In this document: positions 34,157-43,904 of the stretch, piece after piece
How the letters are laid out: the number at the start of each line of letters is the position of its first letter
How positions within the stretch are numbered: position 1 is the first letter of the stretch
Source of the DNA: an uncultured Desulfosarcina sp.
GTDB lineage: Bacteria > Desulfobacterota > Desulfobacteria > Desulfobacterales > Desulfosarcinaceae
Direction: 5' to 3'
DNA: 64,000 nt
NCBI RefSeq assembly: GCF_963668215.1
Contig: NZ_OY764190.1
Location: forward strand, 3,410,001 to 3,474,000
Translations under genes and position numbers: made by a program
Notes under the pieces: model-generated
What the model was told of the DNA's origin: nothing
Seen by the model: the letters and a program-made list of their open reading frames with translations, nothing else
Databases searched by the model: none

Positions 34157-36118
34157 ATGTTTTTGAGGAAAATTGCTGTTTTTTTACTCGTCGGAATGAT
34201 TTGCCCGGGGTGGGTTGCGGCAGAATCTTCGGATACATCCGTTACGCGCCTGGACGAGATCGTTGTAACTGGAACACGCACAGAGCACACCCTCAAGGAT
34301 GTGCCGGTGGAGACAGTAGTGGTGACCCGTGAGGATATCGAGCGCTCCACTGCACAGACCGTCACCGATATTCTCAAGACCATTCCGGGCTTTTCCACCG
34401 CTGTTGTCGACGACCTGTTTGGATCCTGGACGGCCATGGCGCGCATGCGGGGCCTTAATTTCAACAACGGCTACGGACTGGTGCTCATTGATGGCCAGCG
34501 GATCCACGGTACCGGCCAGAGCGGTGCCCATGGCGAATATGCCGTGGGTTTGAACCAGATTCCGGTTTCCATGATCGACCGCATAGAGGTAGTCAAGGGG
34601 CCTGGCTCAGTGCTCTACGGCAGTGACGCAATGGTCGGCGTAATCAACATCATCACCCGCAATAGCCCTGCCCAGGACAGCGGTGGTGCCGGTGTCGCCT
34701 ATGGTTGGTACGACGTTAAGGAACGCGTCAATAACGGCGTGACGACTAAGCCTACAGATGAAGACCGGAACCAGTCCGAAGCATATGTATATTATGGCGG
34801 GCGCATCTCTGAGCAAACCGGCTACCTGATTCACTACACCCACGAATACTCGGAAAGCAATTATATCAACCCCGGCGATAACAACCGAGACTCGGTCATG
34901 GCCAAATTCGACACTCGTTTGTCGGACCAGGTCGATTTCTGGGGCAAGGGGGAACTGAGCAAATTCGACGGAGTGGGATATGGCGCAACAAGTACATTTG
35001 TCGAAAACTGTTACCGCCTGTCGGCCGGTATGACCTGGAAGCCTTCGACCGACCATATCGTCAACCTGAAAGGCTACCACTACGTGGATGATTTCGATAA
35101 CGAAAGCAGCACCTCTCATCCTCATGGCAATATCAACTACGATCAGATCGAGGTGCAGTACACGACAAACCTCACTGCCAACCAACTGGTTACCGCCGGT
35201 GCCGAATTCCAGCGCCAGACTATCGACTACGTCATCGACAACACTGGCAGCGCCCGAACAACGGTATTGGAGGACGTGGATACAATAAGCGTGTATCTCC
35301 AGGACGAGTTGACCCTGTTCGAGGATCTGGTGGTCGTGCCCGGTGTTCGCTATGATAATCACTCCACGTTCGGTGATTCGTTCAACCCCAAAATCAGCCT
35401 CATGTATCGTCTGCTCGATGCCACCACCTTTCGTGGGTCCGTGGGCAAGTCCTTCAAATCCCCAACCATTCGCCAATTGTACTATGACGTGCCGTATTAC
35501 CACTCGCCCTTCTATATGAAATCCAACCCGGACCTGGATCCCGAGACATCTATCGGCTACCAGTTTGGTGTCGAGCAGTGGTTTTACGACGGTAGGATCG
35601 TCCTCAATGCCACGTATTACCGCAACGATGTGAAGGACATGGTGGTTACCGACGTTTCCGGCGAAACATACAACGGGGCCGAATTGTACGTGTATCGCAA
35701 CGTGGAGGAGGCCATGACTCAAGGCATCGAATGCTCGGCTCGTATGCAGTTTAGCCCGAGCTTTTTGGTTCAGGCATCTTATGCTTATTCCGACACGGAG
35801 AACAAGGAAACCGGCATGGAACTGACGCTGGTTCCTGAGCATGAATTCAACCTGATGCCGTCCTATGATTATGACCCGCTCGGTGTCGGCATTAGCGCGA
35901 CGTTGTCCTGGCTTTCAAAGCAGTACACCGACTCCGCCAATACTACTGAACTCGACAGTTACATGGTCGTCGATGCCAAGGTATACAAAAAACTGGGCAG
36001 TAACGCAAAATTGAGTTTTGAGGCTGACAATCTGTTCGATTCGGACAAGGGTGATAAGACCTATTATTTCTATCGGACGGGACGAACCTTTACCTTGAAG
36101 TTGGATTTCGCTTTCTAG
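34157..36118 (+). CDS. TonB-dependent outer-membrane receptor
   Basis: A complete 653-residue receptor. It has a signal peptide (to VAAES), the TonB box LDEIVVTGTR (about residues 31-40), the plug (VPVETVVVTREDIERSTAQTV, GLVLIDGQRIHG, IDRIEVVKGPGSVLYGSDAMVGVINI) and a 22-strand-type barrel ending in an aromatic residue (FTLKLDFAF). An AAAGGAG RBS lies upstream. The substrate is not proven; the NikK-like and NikL-like genes downstream and the shared leader with CooT and ExbBD-TonB point to nickel or cobalt, free or as a chelate. It is the intact counterpart of the damaged receptor at 28299-30356. Confidence 0.92.
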   Translation: MFLRKIAVFLLVGMICPGWVAAESSDTSVTRLDEIVVTGTRTEHTLKDVPVETVVVTREDIERSTAQTVTDILKTIPGFSTAVVDDLFGSWTAMARMRGLNFNNGYGLVLIDGQRIHGTGQSGAHGEYAVGLNQIPVSMIDRIEVVKGPGSVLYGSDAMVGVINIITRNSPAQDSGGAGVAYGWYDVKERVNNGVTTKPTDEDRNQSEAYVYYGGRISEQTGYLIHYTHEYSESNYINPGDNNRDSVMAKFDTRLSDQVDFWGKGELSKFDGVGYGATSTFVENCYRLSAGMTWKPSTDHIVNLKGYHYVDDFDNESSTSHPHGNINYDQIEVQYTTNLTANQLVTAGAEFQRQTIDYVIDNTGSARTTVLEDVDTISVYLQDELTLFEDLVVVPGVRYDNHSTFGDSFNPKISLMYRLLDATTFRGSVGKSFKSPTIRQLYYDVPYYHSPFYMKSNPDLDPETSIGYQFGVEQWFYDGRIVLNATYYRNDVKDMVVTDVSGETYNGAELYVYRNVEEAMTQGIECSARMQFSPSFLVQASYAYSDTENKETGMELTLVPEHEFNLMPSYDYDPLGVGISATLSWLSKQYTDSANTTELDSYMVVDAKVYKKLGSNAKLSFEADNLFDSDKGDKTYYFYRTGRTFTLKLDFAF

Positions 36119-36161
36119 CGGCTAAAGGCAGCGCAGCTTAGACATCCACCCAATTACTCAA

Positions 36162-37868
36162 ATGCAACGATGGAGTCCCGGATATACAGGGCGACGCCAG
36201 GTAACGGCCGCGATCCTTTACCTGGCGCTTGCCCTTGCCTCTACATGGCCTCTGGTCGGTTCATGCCGGTCCTGCCTGCCTTTGGGTACGGAACCGGCGG
36301 CCACCGTGCCACTGTTCAACGTGTGGACTGTCTGGTGGAATGCAGACCGTGCAGCGGCGGGCTACCAAGGGTATTGGGACGCACCCATATTTCATCCGGT
36401 TCGTCGGGCCTTCGCCTTTTCCGAGCCGATGCCGCTGTCGGTAGCCGCCGCCCCGATCATTTGGACCACCGGAAATCGTATCCTGGCCTACAACTGCCTG
36501 CTGTTCGGTGCCCTGTTTTTAAACGGATGGATCACCTACCATTTGCTGAGATGCATGCATTACAATTGGCTGGTGGCCCTGATCGGCGGTGCGATGATGG
36601 AGTTGCAGCCTCTGGTTCACTCCTGGTTGGGGGTTCTGGAACTGGTCCCGCTTTTCGGTGTCATCGGGGCGCTGTTGGCCTTGTACCGCTTCGGCCGTCA
36701 GCCAACCGTAACTGCTGCTTTGTCGCTGGGAGCGGCGCTGGCATGCACCTACCTGATGTGTGCCTATTACGGTCTGATGCTGTTTGTTTTGTTGGCAGTT
36801 TGCGGCCCTTGGCTGGTGTGGCGCCGTGTAGGCCAGCGTCGAATGTGGACGGCTCTACTGCCAGGGATGTTAGTCGGTGGGATACTCTGTTTGCCGGTCG
36901 TTTGGGGCCAGTATGCAGCGATTGGAGAAAAGACGTTTCAAAGGCCCGAAGCATACCTGACACAGCTTTCGGCCACCGTTACTGACTACGGCGTAGCTCC
37001 GTGGCGTCCAGCAGTCAAAATCGGATCGCTTGCGGATAGAGACAGTTACTATGGCTTCAGATTGTGCCCGGGAATGATCAAGCTGATCCTTGCGGCTGCC
37101 GGGCTCCTCTGGGGACTGTCATCGCGGCGCCGACGGGACTGGTCCTTTTTCTGTCTGGCCTTGCTGGGTGTCGCCTTCTTGTTATCCATGGGTCCTAGAG
37201 TCCAGCTTTGTGAGTGGAAACCGTATATGCAGTTGGTCGATAGTGTGCCGGGTTTTGCCCAAGTGCGAAATGTTTTCCGGGCGGCAGTTTTTGTGCAGGT
37301 GGCTGTGGTCCTGATGGCCGTCATGGCTTTGCAGGCTGGTGTGGCTCTTACCCGTCGCATACGGCTTGTCCATTGGCGCCGGGGATTGCGGGGGATTGTT
37401 TTTGCGGTTGGCATTCTCGCAGTTGTCGAAATACTGCCACCCACCCAGCCGTTGTATGCTGTGCCGTTGCTCGACCGTAATAGCGGTTGGATCGAGTGGT
37501 TGCGCAAACAGACACCTGCCGAAAGCGTCGTGGTTTGTGTGCCACTGCCGTTCATGCCTGATGTGGCATCATACGAACAAGAGGCGCTTTGGATGTACTG
37601 GGGGATGTTCCACTGTCGTCGGATGGTCAATGGTTATTCCGGCTTCTTCCCTCCATCATTTACTTCTTTGAAAATGCAAATGGCCGACTTTCCAAAATCG
37701 GCGACCGTTGATCGTTTGGCAGCCATCGGCGTGAACTATTGTGTCGTCAAAAGTGATACCTACTTGGGGCAGTTAACCCGAAAACGCTACGGGTCCGACC
37801 AACGTCTGATCCATGTATTTCAAGACCGCTCGGCACAAATTGACATTTACCGTCTGATGCGGCCATGA
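36162..37868 (+). CDS. Polytopic membrane protein, GT-C-like
   Basis: 568 residues with about 12 hydrophobic helices. The first loop contains an acidic/aromatic stretch before DAPIFHPV, and a soluble C-terminal domain (from about residue 440: WIEWLRKQTPAESVVVCVPLP) follows the last helix. This plan matches integral-membrane glycosyltransferases of the GT-C type (YfhO/DUF-type), though no family motif is decisive. It starts 43 bp after the TonB receptor with no evident RBS. Why it lies inside a metal-uptake cluster is unclear; lipid or polysaccharide glycosylation would fit the UDP-sugar and GT2 genes further on. Confidence 0.55.
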   Translation: MQRWSPGYTGRRQVTAAILYLALALASTWPLVGSCRSCLPLGTEPAATVPLFNVWTVWWNADRAAAGYQGYWDAPIFHPVRRAFAFSEPMPLSVAAAPIIWTTGNRILAYNCLLFGALFLNGWITYHLLRCMHYNWLVALIGGAMMELQPLVHSWLGVLELVPLFGVIGALLALYRFGRQPTVTAALSLGAALACTYLMCAYYGLMLFVLLAVCGPWLVWRRVGQRRMWTALLPGMLVGGILCLPVVWGQYAAIGEKTFQRPEAYLTQLSATVTDYGVAPWRPAVKIGSLADRDSYYGFRLCPGMIKLILAAAGLLWGLSSRRRRDWSFFCLALLGVAFLLSMGPRVQLCEWKPYMQLVDSVPGFAQVRNVFRAAVFVQVAVVLMAVMALQAGVALTRRIRLVHWRRGLRGIVFAVGILAVVEILPPTQPLYAVPLLDRNSGWIEWLRKQTPAESVVVCVPLPFMPDVASYEQEALWMYWGMFHCRRMVNGYSGFFPPSFTSLKMQMADFPKSATVDRLAAIGVNYCVVKSDTYLGQLTRKRYGSDQRLIHVFQDRSAQIDIYRLMRP

Positions 37869-38001
37869 ATCTCTCGTTGGAATGCAGCCAACGGTGTCAG
37901 CCATTGATCGTGTCCCACATTCCAATTCTGCTCGGCGGGTTGTCGATATTATCGAAATGTTGTTCGCTAACGGATTATTAACAACTAATGGAGGTCCCAA
38001 A

Positions 38002-38784
38002 ATGAAATGTGTTAAAAGTGCTTTAACGGTGGCTTTGGTTCTGGGTTGTTGTCTGGTTGTCTCCTCAAGTGTATCAGCCCATTCGCTTTGGTTGAATGTT
38101 ACGGACTACTCCCCTGAAATTTTTACTCATCCCAAATATGCGCCTACACCCAGAGCGAAAACCGTGGTATATTTTGGTTGGGGGCACCACTATCCGGTGG
38201 CCGATTTTTTAGGTGATAAATATCTCGGGGAATGCTTTGTCGTTCAACCGGATGGCAGCAAGGATAAATTAACACCCGGCAACAGCGGCTTCAGGGCAAC
38301 AGAGCTTACCATGAAAAGTGAAGGGGCAAGAATTGTTGCCGCCGCACTCAACCCCGGATTCTACGGTGAAGTAGAAGGAAAAAAAGATTTCTTCAAACTC
38401 CATTACGAACAATATGCCAAAGCCGTAATCAGTGTTGGTAAGGTTCCCGATGATGCGTTTTCGAAACCGGTGGGCCACAAGTTCGAAATCGTTCCACTCA
38501 CCAATCCCGATGACCTCCAATTAGGCGATTGGTTCAAATTCAAGGTTCTGTTAGACGGCAAACCGGCCGAGCGTGCAGACATTACCGCTTGCTCGCTTTT
38601 TTCCTTCACCAACGAGTCTTTCGTAGGTCATACAGACAATAAGGGGGAGGCAAAGATTCGGGTTCTTCAACATTACGGCCCATGGATTGTTATGGCCCAA
38701 ATGAAGCAGTCGCCCGCCGGGGAATTGAAAAAGAAGTGCCAGGAACTCTCTTATACGGCAACGATTACCTTTGCCGTGCCATAA
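38002..38784 (+). CDS. DUF4198/NikK-like periplasmic protein
   Basis: 260 residues from ATG 38002 after GGAGG. The signal peptide ends SVSA and the mature protein starts HSLWLNVTDYSP, the same His-x-x-W-L-N start as the paralogue at 26259. VVYFGWGHHYPVADF (HH near a GWGH motif), GHKFEIVPLTNP and LLDGKPAERADITA are the other shared blocks. It is shorter than its paralogue and lacks the His-rich loop. It probably hands metal from the TonB receptor to the inner membrane. It precedes the NikL-like gene. Confidence 0.82.
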   Translation: MKCVKSALTVALVLGCCLVVSSSVSAHSLWLNVTDYSPEIFTHPKYAPTPRAKTVVYFGWGHHYPVADFLGDKYLGECFVVQPDGSKDKLTPGNSGFRATELTMKSEGARIVAAALNPGFYGEVEGKKDFFKLHYEQYAKAVISVGKVPDDAFSKPVGHKFEIVPLTNPDDLQLGDWFKFKVLLDGKPAERADITACSLFSFTNESFVGHTDNKGEAKIRVLQHYGPWIVMAQMKQSPAGELKKKCQELSYTATITFAVP

Positions 38785-38864
38785 TACATGTGTAGAACCA
38801 ATACCTTTTGGAAAATCGGTAGCATAAAGAAACAATTCGATTTTTCAATTTAATGTCGACTTCG

Positions 38865-38905
38865 CAGGAAGTCCTCCGGAAATAGGGGGGGCTTCCTGTT
38901 AAATT
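38865..38905 (+). terminator. Hairpin after the NikK-like gene
   Basis: CAGGAAG (38865-38871) pairs with CTTCCTG (38892-38898) around a G-rich loop, followed by a short, weak T-rich run. It may reduce read-through into the NikL-like gene. Confidence 0.45.
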
Positions 38906-38984
38906 TCTGAGACTCATTCTTTCTTCATTCATCAACGGAAATCAATTGCGATTAGATAAACTCGAAACATTGATGGGGCGAGCC

Positions 38985-39608
38985 ATGTATAAATTGACGC
39001 GCTTTGAGAAGTATCGAAATTTCGTAAAAGTTGCTGTCTTTTTTTTCTGCCTTATAGCTTCTATGTCGACCTTTTCATCGGACTGCTTTTCTCACGCTGT
39101 ATTTCTTAGCGCTCATGTGGAAGGCGATATGATTTTCGTGGAAGGTGGTTTCAGTGATGGTACTTATTGCAAAAATGCAAAGATAACGGTTCTCGATCCT
39201 GAAGGCAATAAGCTTCTGGAAGGGAAAACCAATGAAGAAGGTACCTTCTCTTTTTCGCCACCCCAAAAGATCGATTTGAAGGTGGTTCTTGATGCCGGAA
39301 TGGGACATCGGGACGAATATACAATACCGGCCGGTGAACTGCCGGCCGTACTCAATGCGACAGTCGCCTCAACGGAAACGGCCCCTATTCCTGACACAAA
39401 TCCCAATGTTCAAATGCCTTCCGAAGAGATCGAAGCGGTTGTTGATAAAGTCATTCAAGAGAGGCTGCGACCCCTAACCCAAATTGTTGCCAAATTGGAG
39501 CGCAACAGAAGGGTTTCAGTGGGTGAGGTTTTCGGCGGCATCGGGTATATCATCGGTCTTATGGGAATCGCGATGTATTTCAAATCCCGGAAAGGTAGGG
39601 AAAATTGA
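38985..39608 (+). CDS. NikL-like nickel-transport component
   Basis: About 207 residues from ATG 38985 (38973 is also possible). A long signal peptide ends near FSSDCFS and the mature chain begins HAVFLSAHVEGDMIFVEG, with His at the new N-terminus. A beta domain follows (KTNEEGTFSFSPP, VVLDAGMGHRDEYTIPAG), then a Pro-rich and coiled segment and a single C-terminal helix (GYIIGLMGIAMYFKSRK). This is the same plan and the same GMGHR motif as the NikL-like protein at 24181. It is probably a metal-binding accessory of the importer. No ECF (NikMQO) genes are in the window, so the inner-membrane partner is not settled. Confidence 0.72.
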   Translation: MYKLTRFEKYRNFVKVAVFFFCLIASMSTFSSDCFSHAVFLSAHVEGDMIFVEGGFSDGTYCKNAKITVLDPEGNKLLEGKTNEEGTFSFSPPQKIDLKVVLDAGMGHRDEYTIPAGELPAVLNATVASTETAPIPDTNPNVQMPSEEIEAVVDKVIQERLRPLTQIVAKLERNRRVSVGEVFGGIGYIIGLMGIAMYFKSRKGREN

Positions 39609-39824
39609 AACAGTTTTAAATTCTTGGCAAAGGAAGATCTGACGAACCTCTCATGGTTGACCCCATAGTCGTTTACAGAAAACCAAGCTCCATTTCTCCG
39701 GAAGCTGTAGATAACTGTCGTTTTCTGTATGTGTATGCGTATTTTGGCACATGCTCACACTTTGTTTTGTTTAACAAGACCGATTCAGCACTTTCTTGTT
39801 AGGTGTCTTCTCAGCGGAGCTTGG

Positions 39825-40778
39825 ATGAAAGATCAGAAAAGAATCCTAGTAACAGGGGGCGCGGGTTTCATCGGCTCCCACCTGTGCGCCCGATTGATCC
39901 ATGACGGCAATGACGTCCTCTGTGCCGACAATCTTTATACCGGGCGCAAAAGAAATATTGTCGCGTTGCTGAAAAACCCGAATTTCGAATTTCTGCGCCA
40001 TGACATCACCTTCCCGCTGTATATCGAAGTGGACGAGATTTACAACCTCGCCTGCCCGGCCTCGCCAGTGCATTACCAGAATGATCCGGTCCAAACGACC
40101 AAGGTCAATGTCCACGGGGCGATCAATATGCTCGGCCTTGCTAAACGGGTAAAAGCAAAAATATTTCAGGCGTCGACCTCGGAAATCTATGGAGATCCGG
40201 CGGTGCATCCACAAACCGAGAACTATACCGGTAATGTAAATTGCATCGGCAAACGGTCGTGTTATGACGAAGGCAAACGCTGCGCTGAAACACTTTTCTT
40301 CGATTACCGCCGCCAACACGAACTATGCATAAAGGTTGCCCGCATATTCAACACTTACGGTCCCAATATGCACTTCAACGACGGCAGGGTCGTATCCAAT
40401 TTTATCACGCAAGCGCTTTAGAAAAAACCCATCACGATTTTCGGTGACGGCTCTCAAACGCGTTCTTTCTGCTACATAGACGATATGATCGAAGCGATAA
40501 CGCGTCTCATGGCGACGCCGAACGATTGCACCGGCCCCATGAATCTCGGCAATCCGGTTGAACTGACGATCATTGAACTGGCTGAAAAAATCGTTGAATT
40601 GACCGGAACCCGGGCTGAAATCGTGTTTCGTCCACTGCCGATGGACGACCCCAGAAAACGGTGTCCGGATATCTCTTTTGCCCGACAAGCGTTGGGCTGG
40701 CAACCCGTCACCGGCATTGAGGACGGGTTGAAAAAAACGATTCATTATTTCGACAAACTGTTGTCCCACAGCACTTGA
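39825..40778 (+). pseudogene. UDP-glucuronate decarboxylase (UXS) with an in-frame stop
   Basis: Start at 39825. The Rossmann loop GGAGFIGSH, the active-site YDEGK (Tyr-x-x-x-Lys, in SCYDEGKRCAETLFF) and the sugar-binding blocks PASPVHYQNDP and RIFNTYGPNM identify a UDP-xylose-forming UXS enzyme of the short-chain epimerase family. After FITQAL a TAG (40419-40421) interrupts the frame, which then continues unchanged as KKPITIFGDGSQTRSFCYIDDM to 40778. A Gln or similar codon is expected there. One nonsense change would explain it; a sequencing error is also possible. It would supply UDP-xylose for surface polysaccharide. Confidence 0.85.
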
Positions 40779-40880
40779 CTACCGGGAATTTTTTGCCAAC
40801 CGTGGTTAGCTGCCATCCCGGTCCTGTATCCGAACGCCTCGCCATCCAAGCGGTATTGCGGCAATAAGGAGTTGGTCGTA

Positions 40881-42026
40881 GTGATACAAACCTGCGTAAA
40901 AATAGATCAGGGAACGCCAGCCAAGCTTTCCGTCATCATTCCCTGCTACAATGAAGAAGCCACACTGCGTCGATGCATAAAACGGGTACTGGAAATCCAG
41001 GATGCCTTGCTGTCTTTGGAGATCATCATTGTGGATGACGCCTCGCGGGACAACAGCCTGAGCATCGCCCGGGACCTCGCCGAACCCCATAAGGAAATTG
41101 TCGTCGAAAGGCACCGCGTCAATAGAGGCAAAGGCGCCGCCCTGAGAACCGGATTTAAAAAGGCCACCGGTGACTTCGTGGCCGTGCAGGATGCAGACCT
41201 GGAATACGATCCCATGGAATTGAAAACACTTTTGACACCGTTGTTGGACAACCGGGCCGATGTGGTTATCGGGTCCCGTTTTCTCGCATCTGGCGCCCAT
41301 CGCGTCCTCTATTTCTGGCACTCGGTCGGGAACCGTTTTCTCACGTTGATGTCCAACATGTTTACCGACCTGAACCTGACGGACATGGAAAGCTGCTACA
41401 AGGTGTTCCGCCGGGAAATCATTCAAAGCATCGACCTGAAGGAAAACCGTTTCGGTTTTGAGCCGGAAGTCGTTGCCAAGGTGGCACAAATGCGATTCCG
41501 CATCTACGAAATCGGCATTTCGTATTCCGGCAGGACGTATGAAGAGGGTAAAAAGATCGGCGCCAGGGACGGATTTCGGGCGCTGTACTGCATCTTGAAG
41601 TACAATGCCCATAAAGCGCCGCTGCCCATGCAGTTTCTTATTTATCTGTTCATCGGCGGTGTTGCGGCTATATCCAATCTATTTTTATTCCTGTCCCTAT
41701 ACAAAACCGGCATCCAAGCCTCGATCAGCGCCCCAATTGCCTTTATGGTCGCCGCTGTGGTCAATTATGCGCTTTGCGTTCTCATTTTATTCAAGCATCA
41801 GGTCAGGTGGAAGGCGCCGCTGGAAATGCTCGCCTATACCGGTGTGGTAGGCGCTGTCGCTTGTGTGGATTTGATGGTGGTAAAATATCTTCTGCATATC
41901 GGTTCCCCACCGGTGATTGCCAAGCTTGCCGCCACAGGCATGGCACTGATCCTCAATTTTCTGGGAAGGCGATTTATCGTTTTCCCGGAAAAGCCCAGCG
42001 GACCCTGGCAACCTCAAAATCGATGA
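40881..42026 (+). CDS. GT2 glycosyltransferase fused to a GtrA-like membrane domain
   Basis: About 381 residues from GTG 40881 (AAGGAG about 10 bp upstream). The N-terminal ~230 residues are a DPM1-like family 2 glycosyltransferase: LSVIIPCYNEEATL, IIIVDDASRDNS, the metal-binding VQDADLEYDP and GSRFLASG. The C-terminal ~120 residues form four helices of the GtrA type (QFLIYLFIGGVAAISNLFLF). Such fusions transfer a sugar to a polyprenyl phosphate and help flip it across the membrane. It follows the UXS gene by about 100 bp, so both may serve surface glycan synthesis. Confidence 0.88.
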   Translation: MIQTCVKIDQGTPAKLSVIIPCYNEEATLRRCIKRVLEIQDALLSLEIIIVDDASRDNSLSIARDLAEPHKEIVVERHRVNRGKGAALRTGFKKATGDFVAVQDADLEYDPMELKTLLTPLLDNRADVVIGSRFLASGAHRVLYFWHSVGNRFLTLMSNMFTDLNLTDMESCYKVFRREIIQSIDLKENRFGFEPEVVAKVAQMRFRIYEIGISYSGRTYEEGKKIGARDGFRALYCILKYNAHKAPLPMQFLIYLFIGGVAAISNLFLFLSLYKTGIQASISAPIAFMVAAVVNYALCVLILFKHQVRWKAPLEMLAYTGVVGAVACVDLMVVKYLLHIGSPPVIAKLAATGMALILNFLGRRFIVFPEKPSGPWQPQNR

Positions 42027-42074
42027 ATGATGTGAGATCGACCTGCCGAAGACAATGTTGGCACAAGATTACCG

Positions 42075-42794
42075 TCAGGTCAGTTCAAATACGATGGTCA
42101 GTTCTAGGGGTAGATCCCCTTTGAACAGATTGATAGGCGGTCGTGGAAACGGGGCGGCCCGCTGAACCGCATCCAGGGCGGCCACGTTGAGGGCCTTGTT
42201 TCGGGCTGATTTGGTGATTGTCAGATCACGGACGTTGCCGTCGGTCAGCAGCACGAAACGGATGGTGACCCGTCCCTCGATGCTTCTGGCTTTGGCCGCT
42301 TCCGGATAGCGTTTCCGGCTTTCGATTTTCAGGCGCACCATGTCCAGGTAGCTGGCGGCGGTCATGAATTCGCCGGCCGCTTCATGGGTCTGGGGGCCGG
42401 GAACCCAGTCGGACGAATCCACACCCGGCATTTGGGGGACATCCGGTGCGCTGATGGCTTCCATGAGGGAATCGGGTAAATTGCTGTCAACGGGGGCCAT
42501 GGCCAGGGGCTTGATGCGCGGTACGGGTTTCGGCACCACATTGATCTTTTTTACCTGGTCCTTGGGATCGGGGGGCTTGGGGCGCATGCGCGGGCGCGGG
42601 ATATCCCTTGCCGTCGGGCGGTCAACGTTTTGAAGGGACATCTCGATGAACGTCAACATATTCGAGCGGTAGATCCCCGAGATATGAAAGAAGATAACGG
42701 TGTGGACCGCTAACGAGATGAGGATCAACCCCCGTAGAAGCCAATTGGCCGAAGGCGACCGATCCGTTGTCATTATGAAAGCCTGCGGTTGCAT
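42075..42794 (-). CDS. tonB: TonB-like energy-transducing protein
   Basis: About 239 residues from ATG 42794, six bases after the exbD stop. One N-terminal membrane helix (LILISLAVHTVIFFHI), then a Pro/Lys-rich periplasmic linker (IPRPRMRPKPPDPKDQVKK, PKPVPRIKP), then a C-terminal TonB domain with AKARSIEGRVTIRFVLLTDG and the final PLELTIVFELT. It links ExbB-ExbD to outer-membrane receptors, most simply the two in this window. Its 3' end has been copied to 32648-32757. It is last in the operon that starts with the repeat protein. Confidence 0.9.
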   Translation of the reverse strand: MQPQAFIMTTDRSPSANWLLRGLILISLAVHTVIFFHISGIYRSNMLTFIEMSLQNVDRPTARDIPRPRMRPKPPDPKDQVKKINVVPKPVPRIKPLAMAPVDSNLPDSLMEAISAPDVPQMPGVDSSDWVPGPQTHEAAGEFMTAASYLDMVRLKIESRKRYPEAAKARSIEGRVTIRFVLLTDGNVRDLTITKSARNKALNVAALDAVQRAAPFPRPPINLFKGDLPLELTIVFELT

Positions 42795-42799
42795 GGTGC

Positions 42800-43207
42800 C
42801 TATAATTCCTTTTCCGTGGCCAGGCATAGTCTTGCGGCACCGGCGGCTTTGGCAATGTCCATCACCTTGACCGCTTTGTTGAGCATCACCGACCGATCAG
42901 CCCGCACCACGACCAGTTCGTTTTCCCGGACGCCGATCTTCTCCTTGAGACGATCGAACAGCCGGGCCATGGAAACCTCCTCTTCATTGATATAGGCGCG
43001 CCCCTGGGCATCCACAAAAACCGTGATCACTTCCTCGGTCTGGGGCGCCGCCGCCTTGGCCTGGGGCAGCTTGATCTTGATGCCCTCGTCCACCATGAAG
43101 TTGGTGGTGAGCAGAAAATAGATCAATAGCATGAAGACAATGTCGATAAGTGACGTCATGGGCATCTGCACCGAATAACGTTCTTTGCGTTTGCCATGGA
43201 CGAGCAT
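42800..43207 (-). CDS. exbD: ExbD-type biopolymer transport protein
   Basis: 135 residues with one membrane helix carrying the functional Asp (SLIDIVFMLLIYFLLTTNFM, Asp at about residue 22) that takes part in proton flow. A periplasmic ExbD/TolR domain follows (IKIKLPQAKAAAPQTEEVITVFVDAQGRAYIN, VVVRADRSVMLNKAVKVMDIAKAAG). It lies 15 bp after exbB and forms the proton-driven motor with it. No unusual feature. Confidence 0.93.
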   Translation of the reverse strand: MLVHGKRKERYSVQMPMTSLIDIVFMLLIYFLLTTNFMVDEGIKIKLPQAKAAAPQTEEVITVFVDAQGRAYINEEEVSMARLFDRLKEKIGVRENELVVVRADRSVMLNKAVKVMDIAKAAGAARLCLATEKEL

Positions 43208-43222
43208 GTCCCCATTTCCTTT

Positions 43223-43888
43223 CTAATTATGTGCGTGGGTGTGCGTATGCGGTTGTGCCTGGCCACTGTGACTATGGCCGTGAATCCGAAATCCGATGGA
43301 TTTGAGAAATACCACCGTGCCGTCCTGGAGCTGGGCTTCATAACGGTCCACCCGCGCAACCAGATAGCTGTGAGCCACCATGGTGGGCAGTGCCACGGCC
43401 AGCCCCAGGGCCGTAGTCAGCATGGCTTCCCAGATGCCGCCAGCCAGCACCGACGCATTCACCTTGCCGCCCATTTCCTGGATCACCATAAAGGCTTTGA
43501 TCATACCCATCACTGTGCCCAGCAGACCCAGCAGGGGAGTGATGTTGCCGATGGTGGCCAACGCCTGGAGGTAGCGGGAAAGATCCCGGGTTTCCGCCTC
43601 GGTTGCATGGACCAGAACCGTCTCCAGGGTTTCGCGATCCTGATCCTTGACTTCCATGGCCTGGGTAAGGATGCGACCCATGGGTGATTTATCCCGGCTG
43701 GCCACCTTATAGGCCTGGTCATCTTCTCCCTTTTGCAGATGCTTGGAAATGCTGGCAACCAGACCGTTCCCGCGTACTTTTACCCGGCTCAACCGGATGA
43801 GGCGCTCCAGGAAAAGGGCCAGGGCGATCACCGAACAGAGCAGAATCGGCCCCACCAGAACGCCCCCCTTGGCAAGAAAATCGAACAT
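43223..43888 (-). CDS. exbB: ExbB-type motor protein with His-rich C-terminal tail
   Basis: 221 residues with the MotA/TolQ/ExbB plan: helix 1 at about 8-30, a cytosolic loop, and helices at about 117-140 and 160-183. The conserved block is GNITPLLGLLGTVMGMIKAF, then AGGIWEAMLTTALGLAVALPTM. The last 19 residues (IHGHSHSGQAQPHTHTHAHN) contain seven histidines and are not part of normal ExbB. The tail is cytosolic by topology and could bind nickel, cobalt or zinc, so the motor might respond to metal inside the cell. First of the ExbB-ExbD-TonB trio. Confidence 0.92.
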   Translation of the reverse strand: MFDFLAKGGVLVGPILLCSVIALALFLERLIRLSRVKVRGNGLVASISKHLQKGEDDQAYKVASRDKSPMGRILTQAMEVKDQDRETLETVLVHATEAETRDLSRYLQALATIGNITPLLGLLGTVMGMIKAFMVIQEMGGKVNASVLAGGIWEAMLTTALGLAVALPTMVAHSYLVARVDRYEAQLQDGTVVFLKSIGFRIHGHSHSGQAQPHTHTHAHN

Positions 43889-43904
43889 GATACAAACTCC
43901 TGAT

